Source of the DNA: Scandinavium goeteborgense | GTDB lineage: Bacteria > Pseudomonadota > Gammaproteobacteria > Enterobacterales > Enterobacteriaceae | DNA: 64,000 nt | Assembly (NCBI RefSeq): GCF_003935895.2 | Contig: NZ_CP054058.1 | Coordinates: forward strand, 1,798,001-1,862,000 | Direction of reading: 5' to 3' | In this document: positions 8,017 through 17,855 of the stretch, piece by piece | Layout: the number at the start of each line of letters is the position of its first letter | Position numbering within the stretch: position 1 is the first letter of the stretch | The notes under the pieces: model-generated | The model's database searches: none | Seen by the model: only the letters and a program-made list of their open reading frames with translations | Told to the model about the DNA's origin: nothing | Program-made: the position numbers and the translations under genes

Positions 8017-8814
8017 TTAGTCCAGTTGGTTATCGAGATCGTTGTTAGCAGCCTGTACCTGGCCACCCGCAACACGATTGTATTTAGGGCTCAGCTGGAT
8101 ATACAGAATTGCCATAACTGCACCAATCACACCCAGGGCGACCAGGTTGAAGTTGGTGAATGCTGCGGTAACGAAGCCAAGGTAGAAGAATGGCATCAGG
8201 TAGCCAGCACGCATCATGTTGATAACCATTGCGTAACCCACAACCACGATCATGCCGCCTGCGATATTCAGACCGCCGGTCACCACTTCAGGGATAGCGT
8301 TCAGCATGCTCTGTACTTCGCTGGTGCCGACAGAGATAGCCACGATAACCGCTGGGATTGCGATACGCATTGCTTGCAGGAACAGTGAAGAAACGTGCAG
8401 CCAGGAGAGCGCCGTCAGGTTGCCCGTATCGGCCGCCTTATCCGCCGCGTGCTGGAATGCCACGGTGATAGTACGAACGATGATGGTCAGAACCTGGCCT
8501 GCTGCTGCCAGCGGGATTGCCAGTGCGATACCGGCACCGATGCTTTGATGGCCCGCGATAACCAGAACGGTAGAAATGATGGATGCCAGTGCCGCATCAG
8601 GTGCAACGGCTGCACCGATGTTCATCCAGCCCAGGGCGATCATTTCCAGGGTACCACCGATGATAATACCGGTTTTCATGTCGCCAAGGACTGCACCAAT
8701 CAGGGTACAAGCCACCAGCGGACGGTGGAACTGAAATTCATCGAGTACGGATTCCATACCCGCAATACACGCGACGATGAACACCAGCACAATCTGAAGA
8801 GTGGTAATCTCCAT
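8017..8814 (-). CDS. manY: Mannose PTS membrane subunit IIC
   Basis: A 265-residue integral membrane EIIC-Man subunit almost identical to E. coli ManY. It has several hydrophobic helices and the family segment with glycine- and alanine-rich AVAPDAALASIIST around residue 70. It pairs with ManZ to form the sugar-translocating unit. It lies between manX (59 bp upstream) and manZ (2 bp downstream) in the operon. Confidence 0.96.
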   Translation of the reverse strand: MEITTLQIVLVFIVACIAGMESVLDEFQFHRPLVACTLIGAVLGDMKTGIIIGGTLEMIALGWMNIGAAVAPDAALASIISTVLVIAGHQSIGAGIALAIPLAAAGQVLTIIVRTITVAFQHAADKAADTGNLTALSWLHVSSLFLQAMRIAIPAVIVAISVGTSEVQSMLNAIPEVVTGGLNIAGGMIVVVGYAMVINMMRAGYLMPFFYLGFVTAAFTNFNLVALGVIGAVMAILYIQLSPKYNRVAGGQVQAANNDLDNQLD

Positions 8815-8873
8815 TGTACTTCTCCTATAACATAAGCCTTAAGTGTGAAAATTCAGTAAGCAGCAGGGTGGGG

Positions 8874-9842
8874 TTATTTCCCGACTTTGCTGATCAAATC
8901 CATCATTTTCAGTCTCTGGTCGGTAGAAACTTTACGTGCTTCCAGTTCAATACCGCGTGCATTCAATTTTTTGAAGGCTTCGATATCTTTTTCGTCGACT
9001 GAAATCGCGTTGTTTACCTGGGTCTTACCCTGACGGAAGGCCATACCACCGATATTTACCGTGGTAATTTTCACGCCTTGTTCAACGATACGTTCAACGT
9101 CCGTTGGGTTGGTAAACAGCAGCATCACACGGTCACCCGCATATTGCGGGTTGTTGTAAACGCGGATCATTTTGGCCACATCAACAACGTGTGCGGTAAC
9201 CCCTGGAGGCGCAACCTGAGTCAGCAGAGTTTTACGGACGGTATCTGCTGCGACTTCATCACTGACGACGATAATGCGGGTAACGTTGGTTTCTTTCGTC
9301 CAGCGAGTCGCGACCTGGCCGTGAATCAGACGGTCATCGATACGCGCCAGGCCGATAACCATATAGTCATTCGGGCCCATTGGTTTTGCTGGAACGTTGG
9401 CTTTCGGTGCTGCGGCCACAGCAGCCGGAGCGGCTTTTTCAACAGGTTTCGCTTTCAGCGCTTTCACGCCTTCACGACCAGTCTCAACGGCCACTGCGAC
9501 CAGTTCGTCAAAGCTCGGGTTGTCGTCGCGACCCATGAAGGTCTCGACCAGCATCGGAACGTTAACGCCGGCGATAACTTCATAATTCTCTTTATCGACG
9601 ACAATGCGGCTGGCAGCGTTGAACGGGCTACCACCCCATGTATCGACGAGAAAGAGCACACCTTGAGTGGTGTCCAGTTTCGCAAGCTGTGCGTTGTATT
9701 TTTCGATAAGTGTTTCTGCATTCTCGCCTGGCACGAAATCGATCCAGCCGACGTTTTCCTGCTCGCCCAACAGCATTTCTGCTGTTTTCAGCAGCTGTTC
9801 TGCAGCCCAACCATGTGTGCCTATTACAATAGCAATCGTCAC
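8874..9842 (-). CDS. manX: Mannose PTS cytoplasmic subunit IIAB
   Basis: A 322-residue fusion of the IIA and IIB phosphotransfer domains. IIA spans about residues 1-130 with phospho-acceptor H10 (in GTHGW). An Ala/Pro-rich linker covers about 132-156. IIB spans about 160-322 with phospho-acceptor H174 (in RLIHGQ). Phosphate passes from HPr to H10, H174 and then the sugar. It is the first gene of manXYZ, with a clear GGAGG ribosome site. In E. coli the operon is controlled by Mlc, NagC and CRP-cAMP and its mRNA by SgrS. Candidate operator and CRP sites are seen upstream here. Confidence 0.96.
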   Translation of the reverse strand: MTIAIVIGTHGWAAEQLLKTAEMLLGEQENVGWIDFVPGENAETLIEKYNAQLAKLDTTQGVLFLVDTWGGSPFNAASRIVVDKENYEVIAGVNVPMLVETFMGRDDNPSFDELVAVAVETGREGVKALKAKPVEKAAPAAVAAAPKANVPAKPMGPNDYMVIGLARIDDRLIHGQVATRWTKETNVTRIIVVSDEVAADTVRKTLLTQVAPPGVTAHVVDVAKMIRVYNNPQYAGDRVMLLFTNPTDVERIVEQGVKITTVNIGGMAFRQGKTQVNNAISVDEKDIEAFKKLNARGIELEARKVSTDQRLKMMDLISKVGK

Positions 9843-9955
9843 TTGCTACCTCCTTTATTATCGTTACGACAAGACCACTGCCGTTTTATGAACCGTCGAT
9901 TTTCACCGAATCGATTCAGATAGGGGTTAGAGTTAAAATTCTAATAACTTCCGTG

Positions 9956-9983
9956 AATTATTTTAGATAGTGAAAAAATAATT
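9956..9983. promoter_or_regulatory. Mlc/NagC-type operator upstream of manX
   Basis: Inverted repeat AATTATTTT (9956-9964) and AAAATAATT (9975-9983) separated by 10 bp. ROK-family repressors Mlc and NagC bind TTATTT...AAATAA palindromes, and both control manXYZ in E. coli. The spacing is about one base wider than the usual form as I remember it. Confidence 0.55.
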
Positions 9984-10004
9984 AATGTGATGAAGATCCG
10001 TAAT
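9983..10004. promoter_or_regulatory. Probable CRP-cAMP site for manX
   Basis: The segment contains AATGTGATGAAGATC, which matches the left half of the CRP consensus and the central AGATC; the right half is weak. It adjoins the Mlc/NagC-like palindrome about 140-160 bp before manX. Confidence 0.5.
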
Positions 10005-10281
10005 TTACTCATCCACACGGAATAATTTTGGAGCGCAAAAAATCATCGAAAAAGTGCAAAGAGACGTAAATTTTTGCCAGATCCCATTTGCGTCTGATAT
10101 GTTTATTTCCCGTTTAATTACTCAGGAGTATAGGGCATAGCCCAAGTATGGACCGTCACCGACGTCAGTTCACCCCCTGGCACTTTGCTGCCGCCACTTC
10201 CCCACTTTTTTATCACCCCGAGATAGTCTCGCCCGTCTTTGACATGGCGATGACAGACTGTGCCGTTTGCAGGAGCTGTGC
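10005..10281. other. Divergent intergenic region manX-yoaE, yoaE side
   Basis: Together with 9843-10004 this makes a 439-bp divergent gap. The part nearest yoaE contains a GC-richer leader with short complementary segments (for example GGGCATAGCCC at 10133-10143) but no riboswitch I can recognise, although some TerC-family genes have manganese riboswitches. No ORF is convincing. Confidence 0.4.
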
Positions 10282-11844
10282 ATGGAACTCTTAATGGATC
10301 CTTCGATTTGGGTCGGCTTGCTGACGCTTGTTGTGCTCGAAATTGTTCTCGGTATTGATAACCTGGTGTTCATCGCCATCCTCGCCGATAAACTGCCGCC
10401 AAAACAACGTGATAAAGCACGTCTGATTGGCCTGTCGCTGGCGCTGTTTATGCGTCTGGGACTGCTGTCGGTTATCTCGTGGATGGTGACGCTGACTCAG
10501 CCGTTGTTCAGCGTAATGGACTATGCCTTCTCCGGACGTGATTTGATCATGCTGCTGGGGGGGATCTTCCTGCTGTTCAAAGCGACGACCGAACTGCATG
10601 AGCGGCTTGAAAACCGCCAGCATGATGACGGTCACGGGAAAGGCTATGCCAGCTTCTGGGTCGTAGTGCTGCAAATTGTGGTGCTGGACGCCGTGTTCTC
10701 CCTCGATGCGGTGATTACCGCCGTGGGCATGGTGAACCATCTGCCGGTGATGATGGCCGCAGTGGTGATTGCGATGGCGGTGATGTTACTGGCGTCGAAG
10801 CCGTTGACCAACTTCGTCAACCAGCATCCGACGGTGGTGGTACTGTGTCTGAGCTTCTTGCTGATGATTGGCCTGAGCCTCGTCGCAGAAGGTTTCGGCT
10901 TCCATATTCCTAAAGGCTACCTGTACGCCGCAATTGGCTTCTCGATCATCATCGAGCTGTTTAACCAGATTGCCCGTCGCAACTTCATTCGCCATCAGTC
11001 TAATGTGCCGCTGCGCGCCCGTACCGCCGATGCGATCCTGCGTCTGATGGGCGGCCGCAAGCAGAACGTGGTTCAGCACGATGCTGAAAACCCGGTTGCC
11101 GTTCCGGTACCCGAAGGCGCGTTTGCGGATGAAGAACGCTATATGATCAACGGCGTGCTGACCCTGGCATCGCGTTCATTACGCAGCATCATGACCCCGC
11201 GCGGCGAAATCAGCTGGGTGGACGCTAACCTCAGCGTGGATGAAATCCGCCAGCAGCTGCTGTCATCGCCGCACAGCTTGTTCCCGGTGTGTCGCGGAGA
11301 GCTGGATGAAATTATCGGTATCGTGCGCGCCAAAGAGATGCTGGTGGCGCTGGAATCCGGTGAGGACGTGGCCGCGATGGCGTCGGCTTCCCCTGCGATT
11401 GTAGTGCCAGAAACGCTGGACCCCATCAATCTGCTGGGTGTGCTGCGTCGCGCGCGCGGCAGCTTCGTCATCGTGACCAACGAGTTTGGTATGGTGCAGG
11501 GCCTGGTGACGCCATTGGACGTCCTGGAAGCGATTGCAGGTGAGTTCCCGGATGCCGATGAAACGCCGGAAATCATTGCCGATGGTGATGGTTGGCTGGT
11601 AAAAGGTTCCACCGATCTGCATGCTCTCCAGCAGGCGCTGGGCATGGAAAGTCTTCTGATCGGTAATGACGATGATATTGCCACTGTGGCCGGACTGGTG
11701 ATTGCGGTTAACGGACATATCCCGCGGGCCGGTGACGTTCTGCATGTTCAGCCGCTGGACATCACTATCGTCGAAGCCAATGCGTATCGCGTGGACCTGG
11801 TTCGGGTCGTGAAACAACCTTCGCTTAACGACGAAGACCAATAA
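10282..11844 (+). CDS. yoaE: TerC-family membrane protein with CBS and CorC domains
   Basis: A 520-residue protein matching E. coli YoaE. The N-terminal TerC domain (about residues 1-235) has around seven helices with conserved acidic motifs, [11 protein letters not shown] near residue 22 and [12 protein letters not shown] near 137, proposed to pass metal ions. Two CBS domains (about 300-420) and a CorC/HlyC-type C-terminal domain (about 430-510) follow. Recent work links TerC proteins to metal (Mn) export during secretion. The ATG at 10282 has AGGAG seven bases upstream; the in-frame TTG at 10267 precedes that site and is rejected. It converges with pdeD. Confidence 0.93.
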   Translation: MELLMDPSIWVGLLTLVVLEIVLGIDNLVFIAILADKLPPKQRDKARLIGLSLALFMRLGLLSVISWMVTLTQPLFSVMDYAFSGRDLIMLLGGIFLLFKATTELHERLENRQHDDGHGKGYASFWVVVLQIVVLDAVFSLDAVITAVGMVNHLPVMMAAVVIAMAVMLLASKPLTNFVNQHPTVVVLCLSFLLMIGLSLVAEGFGFHIPKGYLYAAIGFSIIIELFNQIARRNFIRHQSNVPLRARTADAILRLMGGRKQNVVQHDAENPVAVPVPEGAFADEERYMINGVLTLASRSLRSIMTPRGEISWVDANLSVDEIRQQLLSSPHSLFPVCRGELDEIIGIVRAKEMLVALESGEDVAAMASASPAIVVPETLDPINLLGVLRRARGSFVIVTNEFGMVQGLVTPLDVLEAIAGEFPDADETPEIIADGDGWLVKGSTDLHALQQALGMESLLIGNDDDIATVAGLVIAVNGHIPRAGDVLHVQPLDITIVEANAYRVDLVRVVKQPSLNDEDQ

Positions 11845-11847
11845 TCC

Positions 11848-13440
11848 TCACAGAATAACGGGCAGTACATGCCCGTTATGTTCTTTTGGCGGAGGGTTTC
11901 CCCCTGACAGCCAGCGCGGGAATTCAGCCAGCGGCATCGGCTTCGCATACAAAAAACCCTGCAAAATATGCACCCCATGCCGACGCAGATAATGCGCCTG
12001 TTGCGGGGTTTCCACGCCTTCCGCCACCAGTTCAATGTTTAGCCGCTGACCCAGCGCGATAATAATATCCGTCACCGTCGAATTCACCGCATCGGTACCG
12101 ATGGCGTTGGTGAAGGATTTATCGATTTTCAGGATGTCCGGATGCAACTGTTCAAGCCATGAAAGGGTGCTACTGCCGGTCCCGAAATCGTCAATTGCCA
12201 GCCGCACGCCTTTGCGGTGCAGTTCGCGTACCAGCCGATAATCCACGCCCTGCAAATTGTCCCGCTCGGTGATTTCCAGCACCAACTGCTGTAGCGGTCG
12301 CGCGGCGAACCAATACTGATTTACATCCCTCAGCAAAGCGCCCTGCAGGAAATGGCTGGAAGAAACGTTAATGCTGATATGAAACTGCTGGCTGGCGGGG
12401 AAATATTCAATCTGACGGATGGTTTCGGTGATGACGTAGCGCGTCAGCGGGGCGATAAGATTTTCCCGCTCGGCCACCGGGATAAACACTTCGGGCGAAA
12501 TCCGCCCCAGCCGCGGGTTATTCCAGCGCAGTAAAATTTCCACCCCGGTGCATTGCTGCGTACGCGTATCGAGCTGCGGCTGGCAGTAAAGTTCAAACTC
12601 ACGACGGGCTATGCCGAGGGTGATTTCGCGCGAAAAACTCATGCGGCCGGCGGTGGCAATCCACGCGACGGCGGTTAGAACCAGAGTCAGGATCGCCGCC
12701 AGCGGCACTTGTGAAGGCAGATCTTTCAGCGCCAGCATAGATGCACCTGGCGTGGAAACGCTAACGCTAAAAGGGAAAAGCCCGGATTGTCGACTGACAA
12801 GTTTTTCATCGTCGTCCAGCTGCAGGTTATCGCTGATGCCCTGCGACTCGCTGTAATAACGGTTCCCGACGGAGACGACCACTCGCCGGATCAGAGGCTC
12901 CTGCGGCTCCAGCAGCAGTGAGCTGAGTAAATCGATATTAATAGTCAGCAGTACGCCGTCTTCCCCGTCCTGCGACGCGGGATACCACTGAATCAGAATG
13001 GGCGAGCCTTTCAGCAGGGTTTGATCCGTGGACAGCATCAGCTGTGGCTGAGGAGCGGGAAGTGAGGACTGGCGCTGACGTAAAGCCACGTTCCGATCGC
13101 CAAAAACGCTGGAACAGTAGAGTATCCCGGATTTGACCAGCGCAATAGAGCGCAGCGTCTGCAACGCGGCGGCCTGTTTGCGGATAGGCAAATGCGCCAC
13201 TTCGCAAGGCTGACCCACGAGACTGACCAATTCATCCCGCTTTCCTGCCATAGGCATTAAAATTTTATCGAGACTTTCTACCGCATGAATCGCGTAGGCA
13301 TCGATGCGTCGCTGATTTAAATCGCGCTGTGAAATAAATCGCAGGCCGAAGGTGACAAGGAGGGTAGCAACAGCAACTATCAGACAGACAATGATCCGCT
13401 TACGGCGGTATCTCTTAATCAGTTTTTGGGCTGTTTGCAT
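11848..13440 (-). CDS. pdeD: CSS-motif EAL c-di-GMP phosphodiesterase (YoaD/PdeD)
   Basis: A 530-residue protein matching E. coli YoaD/PdeD. An N-terminal transmembrane helix (about residues 13-34), a periplasmic CSS domain with the CSSVFG motif (near residue 108), a second helix (about 240-265) and a cytoplasmic EAL domain (about 270-510) are visible. EAL residues present include GVEILLRW (E of the EAL position) and IDDFGTG, with the downstream EGVET motif, so the enzyme should hydrolyse c-di-GMP to pGpG. In this family, DsbA/DsbB-dependent disulfide formation in the periplasmic domain inhibits activity. It is a single gene facing yoaE tail to tail. Confidence 0.93.
   Translation of the reverse strand: MQTAQKLIKRYRRKRIIVCLIVAVATLLVTFGLRFISQRDLNQRRIDAYAIHAVESLDKILMPMAGKRDELVSLVGQPCEVAHLPIRKQAAALQTLRSIALVKSGILYCSSVFGDRNVALRQRQSSLPAPQPQLMLSTDQTLLKGSPILIQWYPASQDGEDGVLLTINIDLLSSLLLEPQEPLIRRVVVSVGNRYYSESQGISDNLQLDDDEKLVSRQSGLFPFSVSVSTPGASMLALKDLPSQVPLAAILTLVLTAVAWIATAGRMSFSREITLGIARREFELYCQPQLDTRTQQCTGVEILLRWNNPRLGRISPEVFIPVAERENLIAPLTRYVITETIRQIEYFPASQQFHISINVSSSHFLQGALLRDVNQYWFAARPLQQLVLEITERDNLQGVDYRLVRELHRKGVRLAIDDFGTGSSTLSWLEQLHPDILKIDKSFTNAIGTDAVNSTVTDIIIALGQRLNIELVAEGVETPQQAHYLRRHGVHILQGFLYAKPMPLAEFPRWLSGGNPPPKEHNGHVLPVIL
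11855..11885 (+). terminator. Terminator-like hairpin at the yoaE/pdeD junction
   Basis: ATAACGGGCA (11855-11864) pairs perfectly with TGCCCGTTAT (11870-11879), followed by GTTCTTTT. It lies 11 bp past the yoaE stop and inside the 3' end of pdeD, and should end yoaE transcripts. Confidence 0.7.
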
Positions 13441-13531
13441 GAATGACGCTCACTCGGCAGTCGCCAACCAGATTGTTAGCGTCAACAGACCAATTGTAGT
13501 GCCCTGTGGATAAATTGCGGTCAGAACAAGT

Positions 13532-13561
13532 AAAAATCGCCCATCAGTAGGAGATGGGCGA
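13532..13561 (-). terminator. Intrinsic terminator of sdaA
   Basis: On the minus strand TCGCCCATC (13561-13553) and GATGGGCGA (13545-13537) form a nine-bp stem with a seven-base loop, followed by TTTTTA. It sits just after the sdaA stop codon. Confidence 0.85.
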
Positions 13562-13568
13562 GAGAGTA

Positions 13569-14933
13569 TTAGTCACATTGTACTTTGATGGCCAGACCGC
13601 CCCGCGAAGTTTCACGGTATTTGGCGTTCATGTCTTTGCCGGTCTCGTACATGGTTTCAATCACTTTATCGAGAGAAACGCGCGGCTCGCTGGTACGGCG
13701 CATCGCCATACGCGTGGCGTTGATAGCTTTCACCGAGGCAATGGCGTTACGTTCGATGCACGGCACCTGAACCTGGCCGGCAACCGGGTCACATGTCAGG
13801 CCGAGGTTATGCTCCATACCGATTTCTGCCGCCACGCACACTTGCTCAGGACTTGCGCCCAGCAGTTCGGCAAGACCTGCGGCTGCCATTGAACAGGCCA
13901 CGCCGACTTCACCCTGACAGCCGACTTCCGCACCTGAAATAGACGCGTTCATCTTATACAGAGCGCCAATCGCGCCAGAAGCCAGGAAGTAACGAATATA
14001 GCTTTCTGGGCTCACCGGTTCGATGAAGTGATCGTAATACGCCAGCACCGCCGGAACGATACCGCACGCACCGTTAGTTGGCGCGGTGACGACGCGTCCA
14101 CCGGCGGCGTTTTCTTCGTTAACCGCCAGCGCGAACATGTTCACCCAATCCACTACCGTCATCGGGTCGCTGTTGGTTTTGTCCTGGCTTACCAGCATAC
14201 GGCGTAGAGCAGCAGCCCGGCGCGGAACACGCAGTGGACCCGGCAACACGCCTTCGGTGTTCATACCGCGATCGATACAGGCGCGCATGGCCTGCCAGAC
14301 GTTGGCAAAATAGTCTTCAATCTCTTTTTTGCTGTGCAGCGCCAGCTCGTTCTGCATCACCATGCCGGAAAGTGACAGGCCGGTTTCTTTGCAGTAGTCG
14401 AGCATCTCTTTTGCCGATTTGAACGGATACGGGACGTTGACGTCGCCGCTCATGTCCTGGCCGAAATGCTCCTCATCGACGATAAAACCACCGCCGATGG
14501 AGTAATAGGTTTTGCTGTAGATGACGGCGTCACCGGCAAACGCATGGATAGACATCCCGTTTTCATGCAGTGACAGATTGTCACTACGAAAACGCATGCC
14601 GTCGTCCTGCGGGAAATCCACTTCGCGGCGACCGTGCGCCAGCAACAGACGTCCGCGGGTTTGTACATCGCGGATAAACGCCGGGATCGCATCGATATCG
14701 ACGGTATCCGGCATATTGCCCGCCAGACCCATGATGATCGCGATATCGGTATGGTGGCCCTTACCGGTTAATGACAGTGAACCGTAAACGTCCACCGCCA
14801 CGCGGGTCACATCATCGATCATTCCCTTTTCGACCAGGTCATCGACGAACTGCTTACCGGCCTTCATCGGGCCTACAGTGTGGGAGGAAGAGGGACCAAT
14901 CCCCACCTTGAACATGTCGAATATACTAATCAC
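13569..14933 (-). CDS. sdaA: L-serine deaminase I
   Basis: A 454-residue iron-sulfur L-serine dehydratase that converts L-serine to pyruvate and ammonia. The N-terminal beta domain (about residues 1-150) contains [11 protein letters not shown]. The C-terminal alpha domain carries the [4Fe-4S] cysteines, in the segments [18 protein letters not shown] and LTCDPVAG. Length and sequence match E. coli SdaA. In E. coli it is repressed by Lrp and responds to leucine; the 174-bp upstream gap could hold such sites. It is a single gene with its own terminator. Confidence 0.96.
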   Translation of the reverse strand: MISIFDMFKVGIGPSSSHTVGPMKAGKQFVDDLVEKGMIDDVTRVAVDVYGSLSLTGKGHHTDIAIIMGLAGNMPDTVDIDAIPAFIRDVQTRGRLLLAHGRREVDFPQDDGMRFRSDNLSLHENGMSIHAFAGDAVIYSKTYYSIGGGFIVDEEHFGQDMSGDVNVPYPFKSAKEMLDYCKETGLSLSGMVMQNELALHSKKEIEDYFANVWQAMRACIDRGMNTEGVLPGPLRVPRRAAALRRMLVSQDKTNSDPMTVVDWVNMFALAVNEENAAGGRVVTAPTNGACGIVPAVLAYYDHFIEPVSPESYIRYFLASGAIGALYKMNASISGAEVGCQGEVGVACSMAAAGLAELLGASPEQVCVAAEIGMEHNLGLTCDPVAGQVQVPCIERNAIASVKAINATRMAMRRTSEPRVSLDKVIETMYETGKDMNAKYRETSRGGLAIKVQCD

Positions 14934-15107
14934 GCTAACACTCCTGACAGGGTTACCGGAAAGTTCCGATAACGATGTTAAAACTGCGCATAGTGTAAGA
15001 GGGAACTGGTAACGCAGCTTAACTATTCACATGAATTAAACTAATGCTTCACTTCGATTTTACTAATAGCGTGAAGTGGAGCACAGCATCTTTAATACAC
15101 AGTATAG

Positions 15108-15686
15108 CTAAGGCTTCACGCCAATTTGTAAGGCCAGCTCACGAATAATGCCTGCGGTCATTCCCCAGACAAAATAATGCTGATACCAGGAGAGCCATAC
15201 ACGGTGCGAATTACCGCGACGGTGGATATCAAGCGGGTGGTAGCGCCCGAGGCGCAGGGCTTCGGCCAGCGGCATTTCAAACACCGCCGCAACTTCATCT
15301 TCACTGGCGTGATAGTGCAAATCGGGCGGAATAATGCCGACTACCGGCGTCACCTGAAAACCGGTCACGCTGTCCACGGGCGGTAGCATGCCGAGGATTT
15401 CAACTGAGGACGGGGGAATAGCCACTTCTTCCTGTGCTTCACGCAGCGCGGCGGCAATCAGCGACGCATCGCTGCTGTCGACCGCGCCACCGGGAAATGC
15501 GACCTGACCCGCGTGTTTACGCAGACGAGGGGAACGTTGAGTCAGCAACAAGCCGGGTTCATCACGACGCACAATGGGGATCAGCACCGCCGCCTGCCGC
15601 TGATTCAGCGCCGTGCGCGTCGGCTGCGGGCGTAACAGCTGAAATCGGGAGATGAAATCGTCAAGATTGATGTCCGGGGACTGCAT
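15108..15686 (-). CDS. nudL: CoA-type Nudix pyrophosphatase NudL
   Basis: A 192-residue Nudix hydrolase matching E. coli YeaB/NudL, a putative CoA pyrophosphatase. The UPF0035 signature [19 protein letters not shown] (about residues 51-73) leads into the Nudix box containing ALREAQEEV (about 86-94), whose glutamates bind the metal. It starts three bases after the pabB stop and is co-transcribed with it, as in E. coli. Confidence 0.93.
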   Translation of the reverse strand: MQSPDINLDDFISRFQLLRPQPTRTALNQRQAAVLIPIVRRDEPGLLLTQRSPRLRKHAGQVAFPGGAVDSSDASLIAAALREAQEEVAIPPSSVEILGMLPPVDSVTGFQVTPVVGIIPPDLHYHASEDEVAAVFEMPLAEALRLGRYHPLDIHRRGNSHRVWLSWYQHYFVWGMTAGIIRELALQIGVKP

Positions 15687-15689
15687 CGG

Positions 15690-17054
15690 TTAACGCTCCA
15701 GTTGCTGCAGGATTCTGTTTACTTTATCAAAGGTTTCCTGATATTCCGCTTGCTCGTCGCTATCGGCAACAACGCCTCCGCCTGCGGAACAGACAATTTT
15801 GCCGTCCGCCGCCGTGAGTGTGCGGATGGTAATGCTGGTGTCCATATTGCCGCACAGACTGATGTAGCCAATGCTGCCGCACCAGGCATTGCGGCGATGC
15901 GGTTCAAGTTCGTCGATGATTTCCATCGCGCGTACTTTTGGCGCGCCGGTTATCGAGCCGCCGGGAAACGCCGCGCGCAGCAAATCGGTGGCGTGCAGGC
16001 TGGTGGGCAGTTCAGCCGTAATGGTGCTCACCAGGTGATGCACCGCCGGGAATGGCTCGACCACGAACAGTTCTGGCACGCGCACGCTACCCGGCACCGC
16101 CACGCGGCCAATATCATTGCGCATAAGGTCGACTATCATTAAATTTTCCGCTCTGTCCTTGGGTGACGTGCGGAGCTTTTCGGCCTGCTCTGCATCCTGT
16201 TGCGGGTCAGTGAGTCGTGGCAGCGTGCCTTTGATGGGCCGGGTCTGAATGTTATTCCCGTTGAGCTGGATAAAGCGCTCCGGCGACAGGCTCAGCACCG
16301 CGCTCTCTTTCAGGCGAATGAAGGCGCTGAACGGTGCACGATTGGCCTGATTGAGCTGACAAAACGCCTGCCACTCATCGCCGGAATAACGGGCCTGAAA
16401 ACGCTGGGCCAGATTGACCTGGTAACAATCGCCGCTGTGCAGATACGCCTGCACCTGACGGAATTTCTCGCCGTACTCTGCGCGGGTCATGTTCGAGCGC
16501 CACGGTGCTGTCAAAGTAAACGGTTCGGTGGCCGCGGCCCGTTGGGTTTCAAGCCACTCCAGCCGCTGATGCGGGTCGTCATGACTGAGCAGCGAAACGG
16601 TTTGTCGCTGGTGGTCGACGATCAGCGCCCAGCGATAAATACCCACTGCCATATCCGGCAGGTGAATATCTTTCAGCGCGCGTTCCGGCAGCGTTTCAAA
16701 GCGTCGCCCGAGATCATAGCCAAATAACCCTAATGCACCGCCCTGAAAAGGCAGGTCAGGATGCGAAGCCACAGTCAGATTACAATCATCCAAAGCACGC
16801 TTAAGCAGTGCGAGCGGGTCGCCATCTGAGTCGAAATCACCCTCGGGACGACAGATTCGCGTGGTTTCGCCTCTGGTTTCCAGAGTAACGGCTGGGTCGG
16901 CCACCAGGATATCAAAGCGATTATGAGTGTGTTCGGCAAAGCCGGAGTGCAGCAGCATCGCCCAGGGGGCGGCGGAGAGGGGAGTGAAATAGTGTTCAGC
17001 GGCGTCAGCACGCCAGGGCAGCGTAATCACAGCAGGGGACAACTTCGACCTCAA
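15690..17054 (-). CDS. pabB: Aminodeoxychorismate synthase component I
   Basis: PabB, with PabA, aminates chorismate to 4-amino-4-deoxychorismate, the precursor of p-aminobenzoate and folate. The chorismate-binding domain shows PIKGTLPR and GGSITGAPKVRAMEIIDELE near the C-terminus. No ATG or GTG exists near the homologous N-terminus (LSPAVITLPW). The TTG at 17054 gives 454 residues against 453 in E. coli. A second TTG at 17042 has a better spaced GAGG ribosome site and would give 450 residues. The family N-terminus leaves only these two choices. It is divergent from yoaH. Confidence 0.92.
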   Translation of the reverse strand: MRSKLSPAVITLPWRADAAEHYFTPLSAAPWAMLLHSGFAEHTHNRFDILVADPAVTLETRGETTRICRPEGDFDSDGDPLALLKRALDDCNLTVASHPDLPFQGGALGLFGYDLGRRFETLPERALKDIHLPDMAVGIYRWALIVDHQRQTVSLLSHDDPHQRLEWLETQRAAATEPFTLTAPWRSNMTRAEYGEKFRQVQAYLHSGDCYQVNLAQRFQARYSGDEWQAFCQLNQANRAPFSAFIRLKESAVLSLSPERFIQLNGNNIQTRPIKGTLPRLTDPQQDAEQAEKLRTSPKDRAENLMIVDLMRNDIGRVAVPGSVRVPELFVVEPFPAVHHLVSTITAELPTSLHATDLLRAAFPGGSITGAPKVRAMEIIDELEPHRRNAWCGSIGYISLCGNMDTSITIRTLTAADGKIVCSAGGGVVADSDEQAEYQETFDKVNRILQQLER

Positions 17055-17131
17055 TCTGTCTGAAGCCGCCCGCTGGCTAATGTGCAGGCGGCGTGAAATA
17101 ATAAGCGTCCACAATGTAGCAGGAGTTCACC

Positions 17132-17317
17132 ATGATTTCAGGTTTACCTTCACTGAGCCACGACCAGCAGCAAAACGCGGTTGAGCGCATTCAGGAATTG
17201 ATGACGCAAGGCCTGAGTAGCGGGGAAGCTATCCAGCTGGTAGCCAAAGAAATTCGCGCCAGCCACACCGGCGAAATGATCGTGGCCCGATTCGAGGATG
17301 AAGACGAGGAAGAGTAA
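17132..17317 (+). CDS. yoaH: YoaH/UPF0181 small protein
   Basis: A 61-residue protein matching E. coli YoaH. It is helical, with conserved [10 protein letters not shown] at the start and AVERIQELM, and ends in an acidic run (FEDEDEEE). The function is unknown. It is preceded by AGGAGTTCACC and diverges from pabB. Confidence 0.9.
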   Translation: MISGLPSLSHDQQQNAVERIQELMTQGLSSGEAIQLVAKEIRASHTGEMIVARFEDEDEEE

Positions 17318-17381
17318 ACCCGTCCTGATTCGAGCCGCAGGTGCAATGCCTGCAACCCGAATGATTCAGGGTTTATCTCGA

Positions 17382-17726
17382 TTAAACCGCAGCGACGATT
17401 TTAATCTCAACCTTATACTGCGGCTTCATCAGTCCGGCCTGCACGGTGCAACGCACCGGCGCATGTCCGGCAACCACCCACGCATCCCAGGCTTTATTCA
17501 TCGCGGCAAAATCAGCTTTATCGGCGAGGAAAATCGTGGCATCGAGAATGCGTGATTTGTCGCTGCCCTGTTTTTCCAGAATCACGTCAATCTGCGCCAG
17601 CGTATTGGCGGTCTGCTCAAACGCGTCGGCATCCAGATTTTCCGGCACGCCAGTGTAGTAGATTGTCTCGTTGTGGATAACCACATCTGACCAGCGGGCT
17701 TCAGCATCAATACGGACGATTGTCAT
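17382..17726 (-). CDS. yoaB: RidA/YjgF-YER057c family protein YoaB
   Basis: A 114-residue RidA-like protein matching E. coli YoaB. RidA family members are trimers with an inter-subunit pocket; many hydrolyse reactive enamine/imine intermediates released by PLP enzymes. The conserved arginine that binds the substrate carboxylate in RidA is present in PVRCTVQAGL (near residue 90). The true substrate of YoaB is not established. It is divergent from yoaA and convergent with yoaH. Confidence 0.88.
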   Translation of the reverse strand: MTIVRIDAEARWSDVVIHNETIYYTGVPENLDADAFEQTANTLAQIDVILEKQGSDKSRILDATIFLADKADFAAMNKAWDAWVVAGHAPVRCTVQAGLMKPQYKVEIKIVAAV

Positions 17727-17855
17727 CTCAGTTTCCTTAATCTTATTTTATTTAACGCCGAAAGAGTGCCACATCGTCGACGGCTCGTCATCACTTTGGC
17801 TGGCACAACGTCCCCCGCACTGACATAATCACTGTCCAGATTTACAGGGGGTAGT

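Noticed and set aside
10005-10281. Manganese riboswitch before yoaE
   Set aside because: TerC-family genes sometimes have one, but the GGGGAGTAGCC and GAGACC elements seen before mntP are absent here.
12611-12856. Antisense frames inside pdeD, sdaA, yoaA and other GC-rich genes
   Set aside because: They run opposite to well supported genes and carry Arg/Ala/Ser-rich shadow-type composition with no family resemblance.
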